DNA of 64,000 nucleotides, taken from contig NC_015259.1 of assembly GCF_000192745.1 (NCBI RefSeq), positions 4,541,001-4,605,000 of the forward strand, given 5' to 3'. The notes beneath the pieces were generated by a model. It did no database searches. It saw only the letters and a list, made by a program, of their open reading frames with translations, and had not been told where the DNA came from. Shown here one piece after another: positions 46,706 through 56,191 of the stretch. The DNA is from Polymorphum gilvum SL003B-26A1. Lineage in GTDB: Bacteria > Pseudomonadota > Alphaproteobacteria > Rhizobiales > Stappiaceae. The position numbers and the translations under genes are program-made. Positions within the stretch are counted from its first letter, which is position 1. The number at the start of each line of letters is the position of its first letter.

Positions 46706-47785
46706 TCACCCCGCCGTGAAGGCGTCGATCTGGTCGAGGGTGGCGGCGAGCGCGTCGCCGGTTTCGGCCACGCGCCGGTACCAGTCGGCGGTCCAGACCA
46801 CGGCGTCCCGCTGGCCGAGCGAACAGCGCCAGCCGAGTATGCGCAGCGCCTCTGCCGGATCGAGCATCAGCGTCTTCATCTCGATCGAGCGTTCGGGGCG
46901 CTCGACGCGCACGTCGGCGCGGGTGCCGTAGCCCGCGTAGAACAGCTCGACCACCTCGCCGACGGGCAGCATGTCGGAAGCCTCGGGGCCGAAGTTGAGC
47001 GCCCGCGGCGCCGCGCCGACGCCGGCGCCGGCAAGGTGCTCGGCATAGAGCAGGTAGCCGCTCAGGCAGTCGAGCACGTGCTGCCAGGGGCGCACGGCCT
47101 CCGGATGGCGCAGCACCAGCGGCGTGCCGGCCTCGAGCGCACGCACGCAGTCGGGGATGATGCGGTCCTCGGCCGCGTCGCCACCGCCGATGACGTTGCC
47201 GGCGCGCGCCGTCGCCAGGCGTACGCCGCGCGGGCGGAAATAGGTCATGTCGAAGGAATGGGCGACGTGCTCGGTCGCCGCCTTCGAGCCGGAATAGGGA
47301 TCGTGGCCGCCGAGCGCGGCGTCCTCGCCGAAGGCCTCGCCACGGTCGCTGTTGGCATAGACCTTGTCGGAGGTCACGGCCAGCACGACCGACAGGTCGC
47401 GCGCGCCGCGCAGGGCGTCGAGCAGGTTGGCGGTGCCCATGACGTTGGAGGAGAAGGTCAGCAGCGGATCGGCGACCGAGCGGCGCACCAGCGGCTGGGC
47501 GGCCATGTGTAGCACGATCTGTGGATCGGCGTCGGCGACGAAGGTGCCGAGGATGGCGCGGTCGCGGATGTCGCAGAACCAGGACCGGCAGCGCGCGGCC
47601 ATGTCGACGCGCGCAAACAGCGCCCTGTCGCTCTCCGGCGGCAGCGAGATGCCGGTCACCTCGGCGCCCATCCGCGCCAGCCAGAGCGTCGCCCAGGCGC
47701 CCTTGAAGCCGGAATGGCCGGTGACCAGCACGCGTTTGCCGGCCCAGAAGGCGGGATCGGGCCGGGCAACGCGCGCGCCGGTCAT
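46706..47785 (-). CDS. rfbG: CDP-glucose 4,6-dehydratase
   Basis: Converts CDP-glucose to CDP-4-keto-6-deoxyglucose, the branch point for CDP-deoxy sugars; 359 residues. The short-chain dehydrogenase fold shows [20 protein letters not shown] (with the GHSGFKGAW motif typical of RfbG), the catalytic YxxxK in [17 protein letters not shown], and TSDKVYANS. The ATG overlaps the rfbF stop by four bases, so the two are coupled. The gene order rfbF-rfbG is standard, but rfbH (the next enzyme to 3,6-dideoxy sugars) is absent here. Confidence 0.93.
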   Translation of the reverse strand: MTGARVARPDPAFWAGKRVLVTGHSGFKGAWATLWLARMGAEVTGISLPPESDRALFARVDMAARCRSWFCDIRDRAILGTFVADADPQIVLHMAAQPLVRRSVADPLLTFSSNVMGTANLLDALRGARDLSVVLAVTSDKVYANSDRGEAFGEDAALGGHDPYSGSKAATEHVAHSFDMTYFRPRGVRLATARAGNVIGGGDAAEDRIIPDCVRALEAGTPLVLRHPEAVRPWQHVLDCLSGYLLYAEHLAGAGVGAAPRALNFGPEASDMLPVGEVVELFYAGYGTRADVRVERPERSIEMKTLMLDPAEALRILGWRCSLGQRDAVVWTADWYRRVAETGDALAATLDQIDAFTAG

Positions 47786-48555
47786 GCCCAGACCTTCCAG
47801 GGCGCCGTGCCGCGGGCCCACAGGTCCTCCAGCACGCGGCGGTCGCGCAGCGTGTCCATGGCGTGCCAGAAGCCGGAATGGCGATAGGCGCACAGCTGGC
47901 CGTCGCGGGCGAGCCCCTCAAGCGGCGCGGCCTCCCAATGGCTGGCGTCGCCGTCGATGCGGTCGATCACGGCCGGGTTCAGCACGAAGAAGCCGCCGTT
48001 GATGAAGGCGTTGTCGCCCGGCGGCTTCTCGGTGAACTTGCGCACCCGGTCGCCGTCGAGGTCGAGCGCGCCGTAGCGGCCGGGCGGGATCACCGCCGAC
48101 AGGGTGGCGTCCTTGCCGTGCGCCGTGTGGAAGGCGATCAGCCGGCGGATGTCGATGTCGGCGACGCCGTCGCCATAGGTCAGGCAGAACGGCGCGTCGG
48201 CGTCGAGATAGGAGCGCACGCGCTTCAGCCGTCCGCCGGTCATGGTGTCCTGGCCGGTGTCGACCAGCGTCACCTTCCACGGCTCGGCCTTGGAATTGAG
48301 GTGGGTGATGGTGTTGTCCGACAGGTCGATGGTCAGGTCGGACGAATGCAGGAAGTAGTTGTAGAAATATTCCTTGATGTAATAGCCCTTGTAGCCGAGG
48401 CAGACGATGAAGTCGGTGACGCCGTGGTGGGCGTAGATCTTCATGATGTGCCAGAGGATCGGCATGCCGCCGATCTCGACCATCGGCTTGGGCTTTAGAT
48501 CGGTCTCCTCGGACAGCCTGGTGCCGAGGCCACCGGCCAGGATGACAGCCTTCAC
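47782..48555 (-). CDS. rfbF: Glucose-1-phosphate cytidylyltransferase
   Basis: Makes CDP-glucose from CTP and glucose-1-phosphate; 257 residues. The nucleotidyltransferase signature [22 protein letters not shown] is at the N-terminus, with [18 protein letters not shown] and the conserved [14 protein letters not shown]. The start is GTG at 48555, after GGGAGA. It is coupled to rfbG and divergent from the GT2 gene, indicating a promoter region between 48556 and 48695. Confidence 0.95.
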   Translation of the reverse strand: MKAVILAGGLGTRLSEETDLKPKPMVEIGGMPILWHIMKIYAHHGVTDFIVCLGYKGYYIKEYFYNYFLHSSDLTIDLSDNTITHLNSKAEPWKVTLVDTGQDTMTGGRLKRVRSYLDADAPFCLTYGDGVADIDIRRLIAFHTAHGKDATLSAVIPPGRYGALDLDGDRVRKFTEKPPGDNAFINGGFFVLNPAVIDRIDGDASHWEAAPLEGLARDGQLCAYRHSGFWHAMDTLRDRRVLEDLWARGTAPWKVWA

Positions 48556-48695
48556 GTCGTTCTCCCATGCGCCAGCGCGTTCGCTCGGGTGCCAGCTTTA
48601 GTCAATTCCGCGCCCGGAAAGAAGCCTTGTTTTTCGCCCCCGTTATCCCGTAAGTCCATGCGCGCACGCACCCAAGCGGACAGGATGGCAAAGCA

Positions 48696-49559
48696 ATGGC
48701 TAAGGTTCAGGTCGCCCTGCCGGTGTACAACGGCTCGACCTATCTGCGACAGGCGCTCGAAAGCCTGGAGGCCCAGACCTACCGCGACTTCGAGGTAATC
48801 GTCTACAACAACGCCTCGAAGGACGCTTCCGGCGAGATCGCCGAGGAGTTCGCCGCGCGCAACGCCCATTTCCGCGTCGTGCACCGGCCGCAGACCGTGC
48901 CGCTGCTCGACAATTTCCTCGGCACCTTCGAGAACGCCGACTGCGACTACCTGGTCTGGCGCGCCCACGACGACTATTCCGACCCGACCTTCCTGGAGGT
49001 GCTGGCCGGCGCGCTCGACGCCCGGCCGGACGCGGCACTGGCCGCGCCGACGGTGATCACCCACAAGCGCAAGCGCGACATCGTGCGCAGGATGCCGCGC
49101 GTGCTGCCGGGCAAGGCGCTGGAGCCGGCGTCGCTGCTGGTCGGCTCGCATGCGAGCTGGATCTACGGCATGTTCCGCCCGCGCGACCTGGAGCGCTGCT
49201 ACCGCGCCGCGCTGGCCAATCTCGACGCCCTGTGGGCGATCGACCACGCCACCATGCTGCCGCTGATCCTCGACCGGCGGGTGGTGCTGGCTCCGGCTGC
49301 GGTGTTCCACCAGCAGATCCTGGAGGATCCGATCAAGTGGCGCATGGCGCAGCCATCGCACGCGGAGAAGAAGCAGATCTTCCGCCAGTATCTCGCCTAC
49401 GGCAACCGGCTGATCGGCGAGCGCGACTTCACCGGCGCGCAGCGGCTGCTGCTGCGGGCGGTGTTCCTGCGCCACGTCAGCAAGCGGACCTTCCGGATCC
49501 ACCGCCTGCTGCGCGCGGAGCTCGCCGAGCGGCTCGGCCTGGTCAGCGCAGGCGCTTGA
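48696..49559 (+). CDS. Glycosyltransferase family 2
   Basis: A 287-residue GT-A glycosyltransferase. The N-terminal nucleotide-sugar domain is VALPVYNGSTYLRQALESL, with YRDFEVIVYNNASKDASGEIAEEF, and the DxD-like YLVWRAHDDYSDPTFLE. The acceptor sugar is unknown; the adjacent CDP-sugar genes suggest a deoxy-sugar-containing surface glycan. The last 17 bases overlap the 3' end of the convergent CmcI-like gene. Confidence 0.9.
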   Translation: MAKVQVALPVYNGSTYLRQALESLEAQTYRDFEVIVYNNASKDASGEIAEEFAARNAHFRVVHRPQTVPLLDNFLGTFENADCDYLVWRAHDDYSDPTFLEVLAGALDARPDAALAAPTVITHKRKRDIVRRMPRVLPGKALEPASLLVGSHASWIYGMFRPRDLERCYRAALANLDALWAIDHATMLPLILDRRVVLAPAAVFHQQILEDPIKWRMAQPSHAEKKQIFRQYLAYGNRLIGERDFTGAQRLLLRAVFLRHVSKRTFRIHRLLRAELAERLGLVSAGA

Positions 49560-50310
49560 CGAAGGCGCTCGGCCAGTAGGTGACGCGCTCGCGCACGACG
49601 CCCTCGTTGAACGGCCATTCCGGCTCGACGATGGCGAAGTCCGGGTTCTCCTTGACGAACTCGATCGCCGCCGCCTTGGGGTTGGACACCGGCCAGTCGG
49701 GCTTGGTGCGCGGACCGCCGGCGACCAGTTCCATGATGCCGTCGGCGGCGATGATGTAGCAGCCGGGGGTGACCATCGGGCCGTAGGCGCGCAGCTCCTC
49801 GAGCACATGCGGCTTGGTGTGGTTGGAATCCAGCATCACCATGACCTTCTCGCCCGGCTTGATCATCGAGCGGACCTTCTCGACGGTGGCCGGGTCGATC
49901 GACGAGCCGTCGACGATCTCGATGTAGTCGCGCAGCGGATGCTCGTCGATGGCCTTGCGGTTGTGCGGGCGCAGCTCGATCTCGACGCCGATGGCGCGGC
50001 CCTTGCCGATCGCCTTGAACAGCGAGGCGTAGAACACCAGCGAGCCGCCGTGGGCGACGCCGGTCTCGATCAGCACGTCCGGCTTGTGCTCCCAAATCAC
50101 CTCCTGCAGGCGGATCATGTCTTCCGGCAGCTGGATGATCGGCCGACCGAACCAGGAGAAGGCGTAGATGTACTTGACGTCCCAGCTGGCGCGCAGCCAC
50201 GCCCTGGACATCAGCTCGAAGGCCTCGGGCGTCTCGAGGGGAAAGCGCCGTTCGGTGCCGTCCTTCAGCTTCTCGGCAACGTAGCCTTCCTCATCGTCGA
50301 AGATAATCAT
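49543..50310 (-). CDS. Cephalosporin hydroxylase (CmcI) family protein, probable glycan methyltransferase
   Basis: A 255-residue protein of the CmcI/rhamnosyl O-methyltransferase family. The SAM-like region is DVLIETGVAHGGSLVFYASL with RAIGVEIELRPHNR, and VMVMLDSNHTKPHVLEEL follows. Members of this family in surface-glycan clusters are thought to O-methylate sugars. The ATG overlaps the stop of the SDR epimerase gene by four bases; with the beta-helix acyltransferase upstream these three form a coupled minus-strand set. It converges with the GT2 gene (17-base overlap). Confidence 0.9.
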   Translation of the reverse strand: MIIFDDEEGYVAEKLKDGTERRFPLETPEAFELMSRAWLRASWDVKYIYAFSWFGRPIIQLPEDMIRLQEVIWEHKPDVLIETGVAHGGSLVFYASLFKAIGKGRAIGVEIELRPHNRKAIDEHPLRDYIEIVDGSSIDPATVEKVRSMIKPGEKVMVMLDSNHTKPHVLEELRAYGPMVTPGCYIIAADGIMELVAGGPRTKPDWPVSNPKAAAIEFVKENPDFAIVEPEWPFNEGVVRERVTYWPSAFVKRLR

Positions 50311-51128
50311 GTCTGTACCCTTTTCTGTGCCGCCTCGAGCAGCTCCGGGACGGCGGCAAGCAGCCCCCGCGTCGGGCGGGGAAATTCCCGCATGAGCCGC
50401 GCGATGTCAATTTGCGGGAAGGAGATTTCGGGCGCGCCGTCCTGATAGGCGATATCGATGCCGCAGGCGGCGAGCGCATCGCCGATGGCGCGGTTGGAGA
50501 CGTTGCGTCCGAAGGCGAGGTTGTAGAGCCGCTCGCGCCCCGACAGGGCGATCCGCGGCAGCAGTTCGGCGACATCGGCGACGTGGACGTAGTCCTTGGC
50601 CGAGGCCGGCGCCGAGCGGAACACGAGCCGGCCGGTCGCCGCCGCCTCGCGCATGACATCGGAGACGAACAGCTCGGAGTCGTTTTCCGGGCCGAACACG
50701 TTGGACAGGCGCACGACGCGCACGGCCGGATCGTCGAGCGACAGGCACAGGCATTCGGCCGTCGCCTTGGTCAGGTTGTAGATCGCGTCGGCGGTGGCCG
50801 GGCGGGCGAGGATCGGCGTCTCCTCGGCGGTGGCGCCGGCGCCCTGGTAGAGCCGCGTCGAGGACAGGTAGAGGAAGGACTCGAAGCGGTAGGACCGCAG
50901 CGCCTCGTAGGCGCGCAGGGTCTGGGTCTCGACCGTCTCGAACGGCCGGCCGCGGAACTGGGCGGTCATGCCGACGGTGAACAGCACGTGGCCGAGCGCC
51001 TCGCCGGGCTTCGGCCAGCTGTCGCGGCCGACGGCGCGCACCTCGTGGCCGAGCGCGCCGAGATGGGCGACCAGGCGGGCGCCGACGAAGCCTGCGGCGC
51101 CGAAGACGGTGAAGGGGCTAGCGGCCAC
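50307..51128 (-). CDS. NAD-dependent sugar epimerase/dehydratase (extended SDR)
   Basis: A 273-residue extended SDR. The N-terminal Rossmann motif is TVFGAAGFVGARLVAHLGAL, YLSSTRLYQGAG supplies the serine region, and the catalytic YxxxK is in AIYNLTKATAECL. Start is GTG at 51128 (VAASPFTVFGAAGFVG); it overlaps the upstream acyltransferase stop by eleven bases. It may reduce or epimerise the 4-keto sugar made by RfbG, but that is inference. The next gene downstream is the CmcI-like methyltransferase. Confidence 0.85.
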   Translation of the reverse strand: MAASPFTVFGAAGFVGARLVAHLGALGHEVRAVGRDSWPKPGEALGHVLFTVGMTAQFRGRPFETVETQTLRAYEALRSYRFESFLYLSSTRLYQGAGATAEETPILARPATADAIYNLTKATAECLCLSLDDPAVRVVRLSNVFGPENDSELFVSDVMREAAATGRLVFRSAPASAKDYVHVADVAELLPRIALSGRERLYNLAFGRNVSNRAIGDALAACGIDIAYQDGAPEISFPQIDIARLMREFPRPTRGLLAAVPELLEAAQKRVQT

Positions 51129-51615
51129 GGGTGCCGACCCTGCGCAGCGGATTGCCGGCGTAGATGCCGAAGGGCTCGAGCGTGCCGCGCACCAGCGAGC
51201 CGGCACCGACGACGCAGCCGTCGCCGATCACCGCGCCGTCGAGCACGACGCTGTTGGCGCCGATCCACACGTCGCGGCCGATGACGATGCCGCCGCGGCT
51301 CGGCTTGAAGCCCTGCAGGCGGATCGGCGTGGCGGGATCGGCAAATTCGTGGTTTGTCGGCGCCAGGGTGCAGTTGGCGGCGATCAGCGTGTCGTCGCCG
51401 ATCCGCACGCCGTTGCCGGTGTAGATGGTGGTGCCGGAATTGAGATAGACATGGGCGCCGATGATCACCTCGCCGCTGCCGCCGGCCGGCTTGATCTTGA
51501 CGAAGGAATCGATCACCGCGCCGGGGCCGATCTCGATGCGGGTGCCGCGCACGGACCGCTCCAGGTCGGCCAGCGGCGACACGTTCGCGGTGGGATCGAT
51601 GAGCAGCACGGGCAA
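51118..51615 (-). CDS. Left-handed beta-helix acyltransferase (WbbJ/Maa type)
   Basis: A 165-residue hexapeptide-repeat protein. Repeats such as IEIGPGAVIDSFVKIKPAGG, GVRIGDDTLIAANCTLAPTN and IGRDVWIGANSVVLDGAVIGDGCVVGAGSLV build the beta-helix. Such enzymes transfer acetyl groups to sugar hydroxyl or amino groups using acetyl-CoA. The start is a TTG at 51615 with AGGA near it; a GTG two codons inside is also possible. It overlaps the SDR gene by eleven bases. Confidence 0.88.
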   Translation of the reverse strand: MPVLLIDPTANVSPLADLERSVRGTRIEIGPGAVIDSFVKIKPAGGSGEVIIGAHVYLNSGTTIYTGNGVRIGDDTLIAANCTLAPTNHEFADPATPIRLQGFKPSRGGIVIGRDVWIGANSVVLDGAVIGDGCVVGAGSLVRGTLEPFGIYAGNPLRRVGTRGR

Positions 51616-51746
51616 GCGTCCTGTGGTTCGGCCCCGGCCCGCCCGGGGCCAGTGGCGGCAGTGGTCGCGGCAGTGTTAGTCGATCGGCCGGGCGCGGTCC
51701 AGAGCGCAGATCCCCCGAGGTCAAGCCCACGGTCAGGCGCCCGCGG

Positions 51747-52625
51747 TCAGGCTTCGGCGTCGGGCACGAAATGGGCGCGCCAGGGTCCGGGATCGTCGCG
51801 CAGGGTCCTGGGCAGCTGCGACCAGTCCTCGACCACGGCAAGCCCCATCTCGCCCTCGAAGATGAAACGGCGCTGCTTCAGCATGGTCTCCAGGTAGTCG
51901 AGGTCGAGAAGCTCGTCTCGCAGCACTTCCGTGTGGCTGTAGGACAGGAGCTTGCGGCGGATCGCCTCGGCGCCGCCGAGGAAGGTGAAATGCCAGGCGC
52001 CGCGCCGGACGATGCGGTTGTCGAGAAACGCGCCGAACTTGGCGCGGATGCGCAGGGCGACGACCAGGCGGCCGAGCGCGCCCGACGATTTCTTGCGCCA
52101 GACCGGCTTGAAACGGCGCAGCACCTCGGGCGAGGCGAGACGCCGGCGCGCGATCAGGCGCGGGCCGATCAGGCTGGTGTAGACCGGGTCGGTGCGCAGG
52201 TTCAGGAAATAGAGGAAAAATTCCGGCTCGAAGGTGGTCACCGCCGCGACGCTCGTCGGATCCTCGGCGGCGCGCCGGAGCGCCTCGGGCTTGGGGATCT
52301 CGTCGACGTCGCCGACCAGCACCAGGTCGTCGGGGCGGGCAGCGCCGAGCCCGCGCAGGATGGCGTTGCGCTGGAACGCCTCGCGGTCCCAGGCCGAGGC
52401 GCCCTCGCCCGGCATGTCGCGCACGACGACATGCTCGATCTTGTCCAGGAAGGGCGCGAAGCGCGCCTTGTTGTCGGAGAAATGCAGCGGCTTGGGATGA
52501 CCGGTGAAGGTGCGGTCGGCCTCCACCAGCACGAAGCGGTGGACGACCGGCGCCAGCTCGCGCAGGCGCAGTTCGAGCACGTCAAGCTCGTTGAAGAAGG
52601 TGAAGCCGTCGAATACCGGTCGCAC
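51747..52625 (-). CDS. Glycosyltransferase family 17
   Basis: About 292 residues from the GTG at 52625, which has GGAGAG about four bases upstream; the frame continues to 52703 but that part is not conserved. It resembles the GT17 family (beta-1,4-N-acetylglucosaminyltransferase type): DGFTFFNELDVLELRLREL, HRFVLVEADRTFTGHPKPLHF, and LVLVGDVDEIPKPEAL (a DxD-type metal site), with AWHFTFLGGAEAIRRKLLSYSH near the C-terminus. In bacteria, such genes sit in surface-glycan clusters. Confidence 0.85.
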   Translation of the reverse strand: MRPVFDGFTFFNELDVLELRLRELAPVVHRFVLVEADRTFTGHPKPLHFSDNKARFAPFLDKIEHVVVRDMPGEGASAWDREAFQRNAILRGLGAARPDDLVLVGDVDEIPKPEALRRAAEDPTSVAAVTTFEPEFFLYFLNLRTDPVYTSLIGPRLIARRRLASPEVLRRFKPVWRKKSSGALGRLVVALRIRAKFGAFLDNRIVRRGAWHFTFLGGAEAIRRKLLSYSHTEVLRDELLDLDYLETMLKQRRFIFEGEMGLAVVEDWSQLPRTLRDDPGPWRAHFVPDAEA

Positions 52626-52712
52626 GCGCGTCTCTCCGGGGCGGGCGCCGCGAGGCCCGCCGGTCCCGGCGCCCTGATAGCGCGTCGGCGGGGCGCTCGA
52701 CAAGGGCCGCGC

Positions 52713-53165
52713 TCAGATCCAGCGGCGGACCTTGCGCCTGTAGGCGCGATAGGGTTCGCCGAACTTCGCCTCCAGCGCCGCCTCCTCCGGCTTGATCTGC
52801 AGTTCGGTGACGGCGACGACGAACAGCGGCACGATCGCCGCGGCGAGGCCGTGGCCGAGCCACACCGCCCAGCCGGACAGCACCAGCAGCAGGCCGAGAT
52901 ACATCGGGTTGCGGGTGAAGCGGTAGAGGCCGGTGGCGACCAGCATGCGCGCCTTCGCCGGGCGCAGCGGGTTGACCGTGGTGCGCGACCGCAGGAAGGC
53001 GACGACCGCGGTCAGATCGATGGCGAGGCCGAGGGCGGCGAGCCCCACCGCCAGCGCGACCTGGCCGGGAAAGGTGACGGCGAGGCCTGGAAAGGCGCGC
53101 GCGGCCAGCGCCATGGCGACGGCGAACAGGAACGCCTGCAGCGGCGGCGGCACGAGAAGGCGCAT
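52713..53165 (-). CDS. Isoprenylcysteine carboxyl methyltransferase (ICMT)-like membrane protein
   Basis: A 150-residue membrane protein with about four hydrophobic segments. The signature LVATGLYRFTRNPMYLGLLLVLSGWAVWLGH is that of the ICMT/phospholipid methyltransferase superfamily (R-NPMY-G), and the C-terminal block is VTELQIKPEEAALEAKFGEPYRAYRRKVRRWI. Bacterial members methylate small or lipid substrates that are mostly unknown. ATG at 53165 follows GGAGCC; a longer reading to 53291 lacks support. It lies downstream of no obvious partner; the HIT gene is divergent. Confidence 0.85.
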   Translation of the reverse strand: MRLLVPPPLQAFLFAVAMALAARAFPGLAVTFPGQVALAVGLAALGLAIDLTAVVAFLRSRTTVNPLRPAKARMLVATGLYRFTRNPMYLGLLLVLSGWAVWLGHGLAAAIVPLFVVAVTELQIKPEEAALEAKFGEPYRAYRRKVRRWI

Positions 53166-53320
53166 GGGCAGGCTCCGGCGGCTCGGATCGGTCTTGCAGT
53201 CTACGCCGGACGGCGGCGGTCTGCCACCGGTGTCGCCGCCGGATCGCCCCCTCGCCAAGCGCGCCCGCGCCGGTGTAGGGTCGAAGCACACGACACCCGA
53301 GCGACACCCGGACGCCGATC

Positions 53321-53731
53321 ATGATCCAGTTCGACCTCAATCCGCGCCTGGAAGGCGACAGCCTGCCGGTCGCCGACCTGGCGCTGTGCGCGCTGCGGCT
53401 GATGAAGGACGCCAACTATCCCTGGCTGCTGCTGATCCCGCGCCAACCCGACCTGATCGAGATCCTCGACCTTGCGCCGGCCGACCGGCTGGTGCTGATG
53501 GAGGAGATCGCGGCAGCCGCCGAGGCGCTCAAGGGCGCCACCGGCTGCGACAAGCTCAACATCGCCGCCCTCGGCAACCAGGTGTCCCAGCTCCACGTCC
53601 ATGTCATCGCCCGCTTCCAGGGCGACGCCGCCTGGCCCGATCCGGTCTGGGGCCGGGAGCCGCCGGCCGCCTATGCCGACGGCGACCGCGAGCGGCTGGT
53701 CGCGGCGGTGCGCGAGCGCCTGGGGTGTTGA
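53321..53731 (+). CDS. HIT family nucleotide-binding protein
   Basis: A 136-residue histidine-triad protein. The triad motif is QLHVHVIARF near residue 91, where the middle histidine is the nucleophile for AMP transfer, and the N-terminal domain has NYPWLLLIPRQPDLIEILDL. HIT proteins hydrolyse nucleoside phosphoramidates and related nucleotides. It is followed at 90 bases by nudC, another nucleotide-clearing enzyme, on the same strand. Confidence 0.92.
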   Translation: MIQFDLNPRLEGDSLPVADLALCALRLMKDANYPWLLLIPRQPDLIEILDLAPADRLVLMEEIAAAAEALKGATGCDKLNIAALGNQVSQLHVHVIARFQGDAAWPDPVWGREPPAAYADGDRERLVAAVRERLGC

Positions 53732-53821
53732 AGCCGCCCCCGAGGCAATGCTACCCACGCAGGCAGCGCCGGTGACGGCGGCCGGCAGGGCCGGCCGGAT
53801 CGGCGGACGGGAGACCTGGAC

Positions 53822-54757
53822 ATGGCGGCGGATGCGATCGTGACGGCGGGCGGGGACATGAGCTTCGTCGTCAACCCGCTCGACCGCTGTTCGGAGCGGC
53901 GCGGCGACGCCGACTGGCTCGCCGGCCTGCTGGCGCGCCCGGACGCCGCCTTCGTCGTCTCGACCGCCGGCAGGATCGTGCTTGATGTTGCCGGCGCGCC
54001 GAGCGTGCGCCACGCCCGCGCCCGCGCCGACGCGCTCGGCTTCGACCCGGCCGAGGCGATCCTGCTCGGCCTGGAGGACGGCCGGCCGCTGTTTGCCTGC
54101 GCCAGCCCTCTGCCCGACGTCGCCGTCGAGGCCGTCGCCGGGCTGGAACTGATCGACCTGCGCACCCTGGCGCTGCGCGGCGTGCTGCCGCCTGCAGACC
54201 TCGGCGCCCTGGCGCAGACCCGGGCGCTGGTCCACTGGCATCTGTCGCACCGCTTCTGCTCCGCCTGCGGCCAGCCGAGCGTGATGCGCGAGGCCGGCTA
54301 CCGGCGCGACTGCCCGTCCTGCGCCGCCCAGCACTTCCCGCGCACCGACCCGGTCGTCATCATGCTGATCACCGATGGCGACAAGGTCCTGCTCGGCCGG
54401 CCGCCGCGGCTGGCCGAGGGCATCTTCACCACGCTCGCCGGCTTCATGGAGCCGGGCGAGACGATCGAGGACGCCGTGCGCCGCGAGACCTACGAGGAGG
54501 CGCGTATCCGGGTCGGCCGGGTCGATCTCGTCGCCAACCAGCCCTGGCCGTTCCCGGCCAACCTGATGCTCGGCTGCCGGGGCGAGGCGCTCGACCGCGA
54601 CATCGTCATCGGCCAGGACGAGTTGGAGGCCTGCCGCTGGTGCTCGCGCGACGAGGTGCGCCAGATGATGGCCGGCAGCCATCCTCTCGGCCACCGCATC
54701 CCGCCGCCGATCTCGATCGCCCATCACCTGATCGCGACCTGGGTGGCGGAGGGCTGA
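53822..54757 (+). CDS. nudC: NAD(+) diphosphatase
   Basis: Nudix hydrolase that splits NADH/NAD(+) and can remove NAD caps from RNA; 311 residues. The zinc ribbon has HRFCSACGQPSVMREAGYRR and DCPSCAAQHFPRTDPVVIM. The Nudix box is GFMEPGETIEDAVRRETYEEARI, with all catalytic glutamates. The C-terminal segment with WPFPANLMLGCRGEAL is diagnostic of NudC. GGGAGACC precedes the ATG. Confidence 0.96.
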   Translation: MAADAIVTAGGDMSFVVNPLDRCSERRGDADWLAGLLARPDAAFVVSTAGRIVLDVAGAPSVRHARARADALGFDPAEAILLGLEDGRPLFACASPLPDVAVEAVAGLELIDLRTLALRGVLPPADLGALAQTRALVHWHLSHRFCSACGQPSVMREAGYRRDCPSCAAQHFPRTDPVVIMLITDGDKVLLGRPPRLAEGIFTTLAGFMEPGETIEDAVRRETYEEARIRVGRVDLVANQPWPFPANLMLGCRGEALDRDIVIGQDELEACRWCSRDEVRQMMAGSHPLGHRIPPPISIAHHLIATWVAEG

Positions 54758-54899
54758 CGCGCGGGAGGTCGCGGCCGCCACCGTGTAACAGGGGTCCGGC
54801 AGGGGTCCGGCACGAAGTCGGAGGGAAGTAGGATAGAGTCCGGACGGTTTCGGGACGGGGTGGCCGCGGACGGAAAACGGGCTGCAGGAGGCACGCACC

Positions 54900-56126
54900 A
54901 TGAGGATAACCGGCAAGGGCAAAGCTGCGATGCGCCGCGCGATCCTGCTGCTTGCGCTGGCCGTTTCGGCTCCGGTCCAGGCCGGGCCGTATGATAGCGC
55001 GTTCCAGGAGTTTCTGAACCGCAAGGTCGTTCCGGAGGCGAAACGGGCTGGCGTGTCCGACGCCGTGCTCGCCCGCGAACTGGCCGGCCTGACCCCGGCC
55101 ACCGACCTGCCGGGCCTCGGCCGGCCGGACCGGCCGGAGGCGCCGCCGGAGATCAATTTCCAGGCCGAATTCCGTCCGCCGGCGGGATATTTCAGCGATA
55201 GCCAGTTCGATGCGCTCGTCGCCGGCGGTCGCAGGCTCTTGGCGACGCACGAGAAAACGCTCGATGCCATCGAGCGGCGCTACGGCGTGCCGCGGCGGAT
55301 AATTCTCGCCGTCTGGGCGCGCGAATCAGGCTACGGCGCGGCCAGGATTCCCCACGACGCCGTCCGAGTGCTCGCCACCCGGGCCTTCATGGGCTCCCAG
55401 AGACGTGCGTTCTTTTTCTCGGAACTCATTGATTCACTTAAGATCCTCCAGACAGGCGAGATCCCGCGCGCGCGCCTCAAAAGTTCCTGGGGCGGCGCCA
55501 TGGGCCAGCCCCAGTTCCTGCCCTCGTCCTACCTGAAATATGCCGTCGACTTCGACGGCGACGGCCGCCGCGACATCTGGGACTCGCCCTCCGACACCAT
55601 GGCCTCGATTGCCCATTACTTGCAGCGCCACGGCTGGGTGAGCGGGCGCGACTGGGGCTACGAGGTGATCGTGCCGGCGGGGATATCCTGTTCGCGCGAG
55701 GGTCCGGACCGCCGCCAGCCGTTTGCCGACTTCGTCCGCGAGGGCATCGTGCGCGTTCGGGAAAAGCCCTTTCCCGCCCACGAGTTGCCGTTGCCGGGCA
55801 ACATCCTGATGCCGGCCGGGCGCTACGGCCCGGCGTTCCTGGCGACCGAGAATTTCTACGTGCTGAAGGCGTATAACGAGTCCGACGTCTATGCCCTGTT
55901 CGTCGGCCATCTCGCCGACCGCTACGGCAACAACACCGGCTTCGTCGCGCCCTGGAGGCCGGTCAAGCACGTCTCCCGCGGCGCGGTCCGCGACCTGCAG
56001 CTGCGCCTGGAGCGGGCCGGCCACGACGTCGGCGGCGCCGACGGCCTGATCGGCTTCAAGACCCGCCGCTCGATCGGCAGGGCGCAGGAGGCCGCCGGCC
56101 TGCCGGCCACCTGCTGGATCGATTAA
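54900..56126 (+). CDS. Lytic murein transglycosylase, MltB/SltB type with peptidoglycan-binding domain
   Basis: A 408-residue exported enzyme that cuts glycan strands. Signal peptide: AMRRAILLLALAVSAPVQAG. The catalytic domain (~30-330) contains ILAVWARESGYGAARIPHD with the catalytic Glu, SSWGGAMGQPQFLPSSYLKYAVDFDGDGRRDIW, and YHLAD-type C-terminal segments. A C-terminal peptidoglycan-binding domain follows (AVRDLQLRLERAGHDVGGADGLIGFKTRRSIG). AGGAGG precedes the ATG. Next to nudC and the yej operon on the opposite strand. Confidence 0.93.
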   Translation: MRITGKGKAAMRRAILLLALAVSAPVQAGPYDSAFQEFLNRKVVPEAKRAGVSDAVLARELAGLTPATDLPGLGRPDRPEAPPEINFQAEFRPPAGYFSDSQFDALVAGGRRLLATHEKTLDAIERRYGVPRRIILAVWARESGYGAARIPHDAVRVLATRAFMGSQRRAFFFSELIDSLKILQTGEIPRARLKSSWGGAMGQPQFLPSSYLKYAVDFDGDGRRDIWDSPSDTMASIAHYLQRHGWVSGRDWGYEVIVPAGISCSREGPDRRQPFADFVREGIVRVREKPFPAHELPLPGNILMPAGRYGPAFLATENFYVLKAYNESDVYALFVGHLADRYGNNTGFVAPWRPVKHVSRGAVRDLQLRLERAGHDVGGADGLIGFKTRRSIGRAQEAAGLPATCWID

Positions 56127-56191
56127 CGGACCACCAAGGCCTTGAAAACAAGGAGGATCGGTGAAGGCAAAGCAGCGGCGGGAGCCGGCCG

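Noticed and set aside
38711-53165. Possible genomic island boundaries around the glycan genes
   Set aside because: No tRNA, integrase, direct repeats or drop in GC is visible at either side, so a recent island cannot be claimed.
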